DNA from: Mycolicibacterium tusciae JS617
GTDB lineage: Bacteria > Actinomycetota > Actinomycetes > Mycobacteriales > Mycobacteriaceae
DNA length: 64,000 bases
Assembly (NCBI RefSeq): GCF_000243415.2
Contig: NZ_KI912270.1
Location: forward strand, 248,001-312,000
Reading direction: 5' to 3'
In this document: piece after piece, positions 61,017-64,000 of the stretch
Position numbering within the stretch: the first letter of the stretch is position 1
Layout of the letters: every line of letters begins with the position of its first letter
Notes under the pieces: model-generated
What the model was told of the DNA's origin: nothing
Databases searched by the model: none
What the model saw: only the letters and a program-made list of their open reading frames with translations
Translations under genes and position numbers: made by a program

Positions 61017-62035
61017 TCAGAATGGTGGTGGTTGGTAGTTGGCGGCGAGCCAGGCTTGGCGTTGTCGTTCTTCTTCGGCGATGAGTTCGGTGCGTTCGCG
61101 GCGTTCGGCGTTGATCCGGTGTTGGCGCTCCTGGGCGCGGGTTTGTTTGCGCCGCGGCATCATCGCGAGGCGATCCGTCTCGGGGCCCACGGTGGGCGCG
61201 GGCAGGTCGAGCTCACCGGTTGATTGCCCCAGGGCGGGAAACAGTGCCGCACCGTGGGGTTCGGTGCGGTAGGTGTGTCCGCTGGGGGCGGTGAACACCA
61301 TCGTGCCGTCCGAGGACTGCCGATCGCTCCACCCGCCGGCCCCGGTGAAAAACGTTTTGATCAAATGATGAATCCGGCAGTAATGCTTGTTGTTCGACGG
61401 ATGCGTCGGCCCAACCGGCCAGGACACGGTGTGGTCGATGTCAGACGTCTCGACCGGCTTATCGCAGCCCGGCCACCGACACGTCAGATCCCGCCACTGA
61501 ACGAACTCCTTGGTCTTGGCGCTGGGCCGGTACCCCGGATCCGGTCCGACGCCGGTGGGCACGGTCAGCGGTTTGAGGTGCGCGGTTTTGGCGATTTGGC
61601 GCACCGATTCCGCCGGCACGATCCCGAACCCGCGCAGATACCCCGGCGCAGCACCAGTGCCCTCAAGGGTGCCCTGCTCGGCCAGCAGATGGATCACCGC
61701 CGAGGACACCGTACCCACCTCGGCGGCCGCCGGGCAGTCCTCGCGTGCGCACTCACAGGCCAGGGTGGCTTGCCCACGGCCCAACGCGCCCACCGCATCA
61801 GCGCGGCGCTGCCGCGGCGTGCGCGGATCATGGGCACAGACCGTGGCCGCCAACCCATCCAAGCGTTGAGTAAACGCCGCGGCGTCAGTGGCCTGCAGGT
61901 GACCAGACAGCCACGCCATCCCCGGACTGGCCGCCTCAGTGTCGACATAGCGGCTGTCGGCCACCTTGGGCGGGATCCGCACCCCGGCCGGATCGAACTT
62001 GGCCACCCACTGATCCACCCGATCGCGCAGCTTAG
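61017..62035 (-). pseudogene. DUF222/HNH endonuclease-like gene (13E12 type), 3' part cut off by IS1380
   Basis: The C-terminal part of a DUF222 protein, with the HNH-type end CRWPGCDKPVETSDIDHTVSW followed by NNKHYCRIHHLIK (split motif). Reading upstream it meets the left end of the IS1380 element. Removing the element and one CTTAG copy joins it in frame to the fragment at 63697, giving WMKLSRTKLRDRVDQW. About 30 residues readable beyond 62035 are encoded by the IS and are not native. Intact relatives are multicopy in mycobacteria; their function is poorly known. Confidence 0.9.
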
Positions 62036-62061
62036 CCTCGATCCACCGACTGACCTGGTGT
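62036..62061 (+). repeat. IS1380 left terminal inverted repeat
   Basis: 26 bp beginning CCTCGATCCACCGACTGACC; perfect inverted match to 63671-63696. Confidence 0.95.
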
Positions 62062-62080
62062 TTTCTGGGTGTCGGAATGA

Positions 62081-62153
62081 GGAAAGTGCCCTCTGAACTG
62101 GGATGATTGTAGTTCTCACACAAACAATCGGGTCAGTTCGGAAAGGCACTTCC
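62081..62153 (+). promoter_or_regulatory. Subterminal long hairpin sequestering the transposase RBS
   Basis: Bases 62081-62110 (starting GGAAAGTGCC) and 62124-62153 (ending GGCACTTCC) are imperfect inverted repeats of about 30 bases around a 13-base loop. The GGAAAGG ribosome-binding site (62140-62146) of the transposase lies in the right arm. Read-through transcripts would fold it shut, while a transcript starting inside the hairpin would not. Confidence 0.65.
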
Positions 62154-62154
62154 A

Positions 62155-63561
62155 GTGCAAGTTTCGCACAGCTTCGCTTCGCAGTCAGCGGTGTTCGATG
62201 ACGATCATCTCGTGTCGTGCGCCGGGCTGGTACCGGTGATGACGTTGGCCCAGCAGACCGGGCTGACTCGGCTTCTCTCGGAGAAGGTCCAGATCGTCGC
62301 GCCGCGGATCAAGTCCGGGGCGGCCAACCCGTCTCCGAAACTGGCCACGCTGATCGCGGGCATGTGCGCGGGCGCGGACTGCATCGACGACATCGACCTG
62401 GTCCGCAGCGGCGGCATGACGACGCTCTTCGACGGCGTGTACGCACCGTCGACGGTCGGAACGTTGTTGCGAGAGTTCACCTTCGGTCACGCCCGCCAAC
62501 TCGAATCGGTACTACGTGACCATCTGGTGGCGCTGTGTGGGAGGGTCGACCTGCTCCCTGATGCCGCCAAGGGGTCGGTGTTCATCGACATCGACTCGCT
62601 GCTACGTCCGGTCTACGGGCGCGCCAAACAGGGCGCCTCCTACGGACACACCAAGATCGCCGGCAAGCAGATCCTGCGCAAGGGACTCTCACCGCTGGCC
62701 ACCACCATCAGCACCGCGGGGTCGGCACCGGTGATCGCCGGGATGCGGCTACGCGCGGGCAAGACCGCCTCGGCCAAGGGTGCCGGGCGCATGGTCGCCC
62801 AAGCCATCAGAACCGCCCGCGCCGCCGGAGCCAGCGGGCAGATCCTGGTGCGCGGCGACTCGGCCTACGGCAACCGGGCGGTGGTGCGGAGCTGCCTGCG
62901 CGCGGGCGCCCGGTTCTCGCTGGTGATGATCCGAAACCCCGCCGTGGAACGCGCGCTGGCCGCCATCGACGAGAGCGCCTGGACCCCGGTGTCTTATCCC
63001 GGCGCAGTCCAAGATCCCGATACCGGGGCCTGGATCTCTGATGCCGAAGTCGCCGAAATCCCCTACACCGCTTTTGCATCCACCCCCGATCGAATCACCG
63101 CGCGCCTCATCGTGCGTCGAGTCAAAGACGCCCGGTTTCCCGACGCACTGTTTCCGGTCTGGCGATATCACCCGTTCTTCACCAACACCGACCTGCCCGC
63201 CGATCAGGCCGACATCACCCACCGCCAACACGCGATCATCGAGACCGTGTTCGCCGACCTGATCGACGGACCGCTGGCACACATCCCGTCGGGCCGCTTC
63301 GGGGCGAACTCCGCCTGGATCCTGTGCGCGGCCATCGCCCACAACCTGCTGCGCGCCGCCGGGGTGCTGGCAGGTGAGAACCACGGCCGGGCGCGGGGAT
63401 CCACACTGCGCCGCAAGATCGTCAACATTCCCGCGCGACTCGCCCGTCCGCAACGCCGGCCCATCCTGCACCTACCCACCCACTGGCCCTGGTCTCGGGC
63501 CTGGCTCATGCTGTGGCACAACATCATCGGCCCTAGCCCGCCCAATGCCGCTACTGTCTGA
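62155..63561 (+). CDS. IS1380-family transposase
   Basis: A complete 468-residue DDE transposase. Likely catalytic residues are in FIDIDSLLRPVYG (D), ILVRGDSAYGNR (D) and HRQHAIIETVFADLI (E). The C-terminal IS1380 sequence GRFGANSAWILCAAIAHNLLR is split here as GRFGANSAWIL and IAHNLLR. The start is GTG with GGAAAGG eight bases upstream. No frameshift. Confidence 0.95.
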   Translation: MQVSHSFASQSAVFDDDHLVSCAGLVPVMTLAQQTGLTRLLSEKVQIVAPRIKSGAANPSPKLATLIAGMCAGADCIDDIDLVRSGGMTTLFDGVYAPSTVGTLLREFTFGHARQLESVLRDHLVALCGRVDLLPDAAKGSVFIDIDSLLRPVYGRAKQGASYGHTKIAGKQILRKGLSPLATTISTAGSAPVIAGMRLRAGKTASAKGAGRMVAQAIRTARAAGASGQILVRGDSAYGNRAVVRSCLRAGARFSLVMIRNPAVERALAAIDESAWTPVSYPGAVQDPDTGAWISDAEVAEIPYTAFASTPDRITARLIVRRVKDARFPDALFPVWRYHPFFTNTDLPADQADITHRQHAIIETVFADLIDGPLAHIPSGRFGANSAWILCAAIAHNLLRAAGVLAGENHGRARGSTLRRKIVNIPARLARPQRRPILHLPTHWPWSRAWLMLWHNIIGPSPPNAATV

Positions 63562-63670
63562 CCACCTGGCCGAAAGCCCCCGAACGGAGCGCAGAGGAAA
63601 AGCTGGGCAAACCAGCAGCTACCTCATGCGCACAACCCGACGACCAACGACAGCCCGACCTCACAGCCAC

Positions 63671-63696
63671 ACACCAGGTCAGTCGGTGGATCGAGG
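63671..63696 (-). repeat. IS1380 right terminal inverted repeat
   Basis: 26 bp ending GTCAGTCGGTGGATCGAGG; perfect inverted match to 62036-62061, followed by CTTAG. Confidence 0.95.
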
Positions 63697-64000
63697 CTTA
63701 GTGCGCGACAGCTTCATCCACTTCTCACAATGCCGCGCGATGGCCTCATCCAGCTCGGGCATCACCGCGTCCTCGACATTGTCGGTACGCGCGATGATCG
63801 TCGAGACCATCCGCAAATCGATGGTGCCGCGCAAAAACACCTTCGCCACCGTCGGCAACCGGTGGGCCAACGCGCACGCCATCTGCACCTGGGACACCGC
63901 ACGGGAATGGCTGATGTTCTGCACCGCCGACACCTCCGCAGCCACCGCCGCACAGTCATCGACCACATACCAATCCAGATCCCCCAACGCACCCTGACGC
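63697..64000 (-). pseudogene. DUF222/HNH gene, 5' part (continues beyond window)
   Basis: The minus strand is open from the window edge to the IS right end, with DUF222 features such as SHSRAVSQVQMACALAHRLP and VAKVFLRGTIDLRMVSTIIARTD (split motif). The native start lies beyond 64000. It ends at WMKLSRTK, then reads into the IS and stops at 63679. It rejoins exactly with 61017-62035. Confidence 0.88.

Larger units (their letters stand above)
62036..63696 (+). mobile_element. IS1380-family insertion sequence (intact)
   Basis: A 1661-bp element with 26-bp perfect terminal inverted repeats (62036-62061 and 63671-63696) starting CCTCGATCCACCGAC, resembling the CCTAGATTCTACGTC start of ISEcp1-type IS1380 members. 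It is flanked by 5-bp direct repeats CTTAG (62031-62035 and 63697-63701). The single transposase gene is complete, so it may still be active. After the transposase there are about 110 bp without a gene. Confidence 0.95.

Noticed and set aside
62036..62123. N-terminal extension MCENYNHPSSEG of the DUF222 fragment
   Set aside because: It is encoded by the IS1380 terminus; the native protein continues from 63697 instead.

Overview
The window is high-GC actinobacterial DNA and almost certainly comes from a fast-growing Mycobacterium (Mycolicibacterium-like). Evidence includes kgd, the lpqY-sugABC trehalose importer, sigE-rseA-htrA-tatB, mrp, lprE, lpqZ, cyp130 and corA, with many GTG starts and ATGA overlaps. 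Read in reverse, the gene order follows the M. tuberculosis block Rv1217c to Rv1258c (recalled from knowledge, not searched), with accessory inserts at several joints.

Layout. 1-3706: a truncated regulatory ATPase diverges from a lactate/glycolate-type permease and a GlcD-type FAD oxidase. 3789-5614: cyp130 and its TetR regulator. 5615-14137: an accessory insert with an arylsulfatase, a GntR regulator, a tricarballylate-dehydrogenase-like flavoprotein diverging from a complete TctCBA transporter, and a siderophore-interacting flavoreductase behind a candidate iron box. 14165-17676: acyltransferase, DEAD-box helicase and LprE lipoprotein. 17701-20120: a candidate mobile cassette holding a DUF559 gene, with an IS30-type element nested inside it. 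20164-29086: a nuclease-helicase, a second FAD oxidase, two MFS exporters and an EcsC-like protein. 29171-34150: kgd with a candidate leader, then a second AbiEi/DUF559-type gene bracketed by two near-identical palindromes. 34213-38988: two tandem paralogous short-chain dehydrogenases, LpqZ, malic enzyme and malate dehydrogenase. 39152-45197: CorA, a SUFU-domain protein and the trehalose importer operon. 45411-51580: envelope and membrane proteins, a CitE-like lyase and a soluble MgtE/CBS protein. 51613-56061: mrp, tatB, htrA, rseA and sigE, the envelope-stress module. 56239-60900: O-methyltransferase, then a TetR regulator with a two-gene ABC exporter and a membrane methyltransferase. 61017-64000: a DUF222/HNH gene split by an intact IS1380-family element.

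The most interesting signals concern the two DUF559-type genes. The first lies between 20-bp terminal inverted repeats with a 5-bp flanking direct repeat, as a transposable unit would. The second lies between two roughly 46-bp palindromes in direct orientation, at the place where M. tuberculosis carries relBE. Other notable points are a 36-bp nested palindrome spanning the start codon of the efflux repressor, a hairpin that hides the IS1380 transposase ribosome-binding site, a possible leader peptide ahead of kgd, and a one-base frameshift in a small DUF4190 membrane protein gene.

No tRNA, rRNA, CRISPR array or replication origin was seen. No gene-free stretch exceeds 300 bases.
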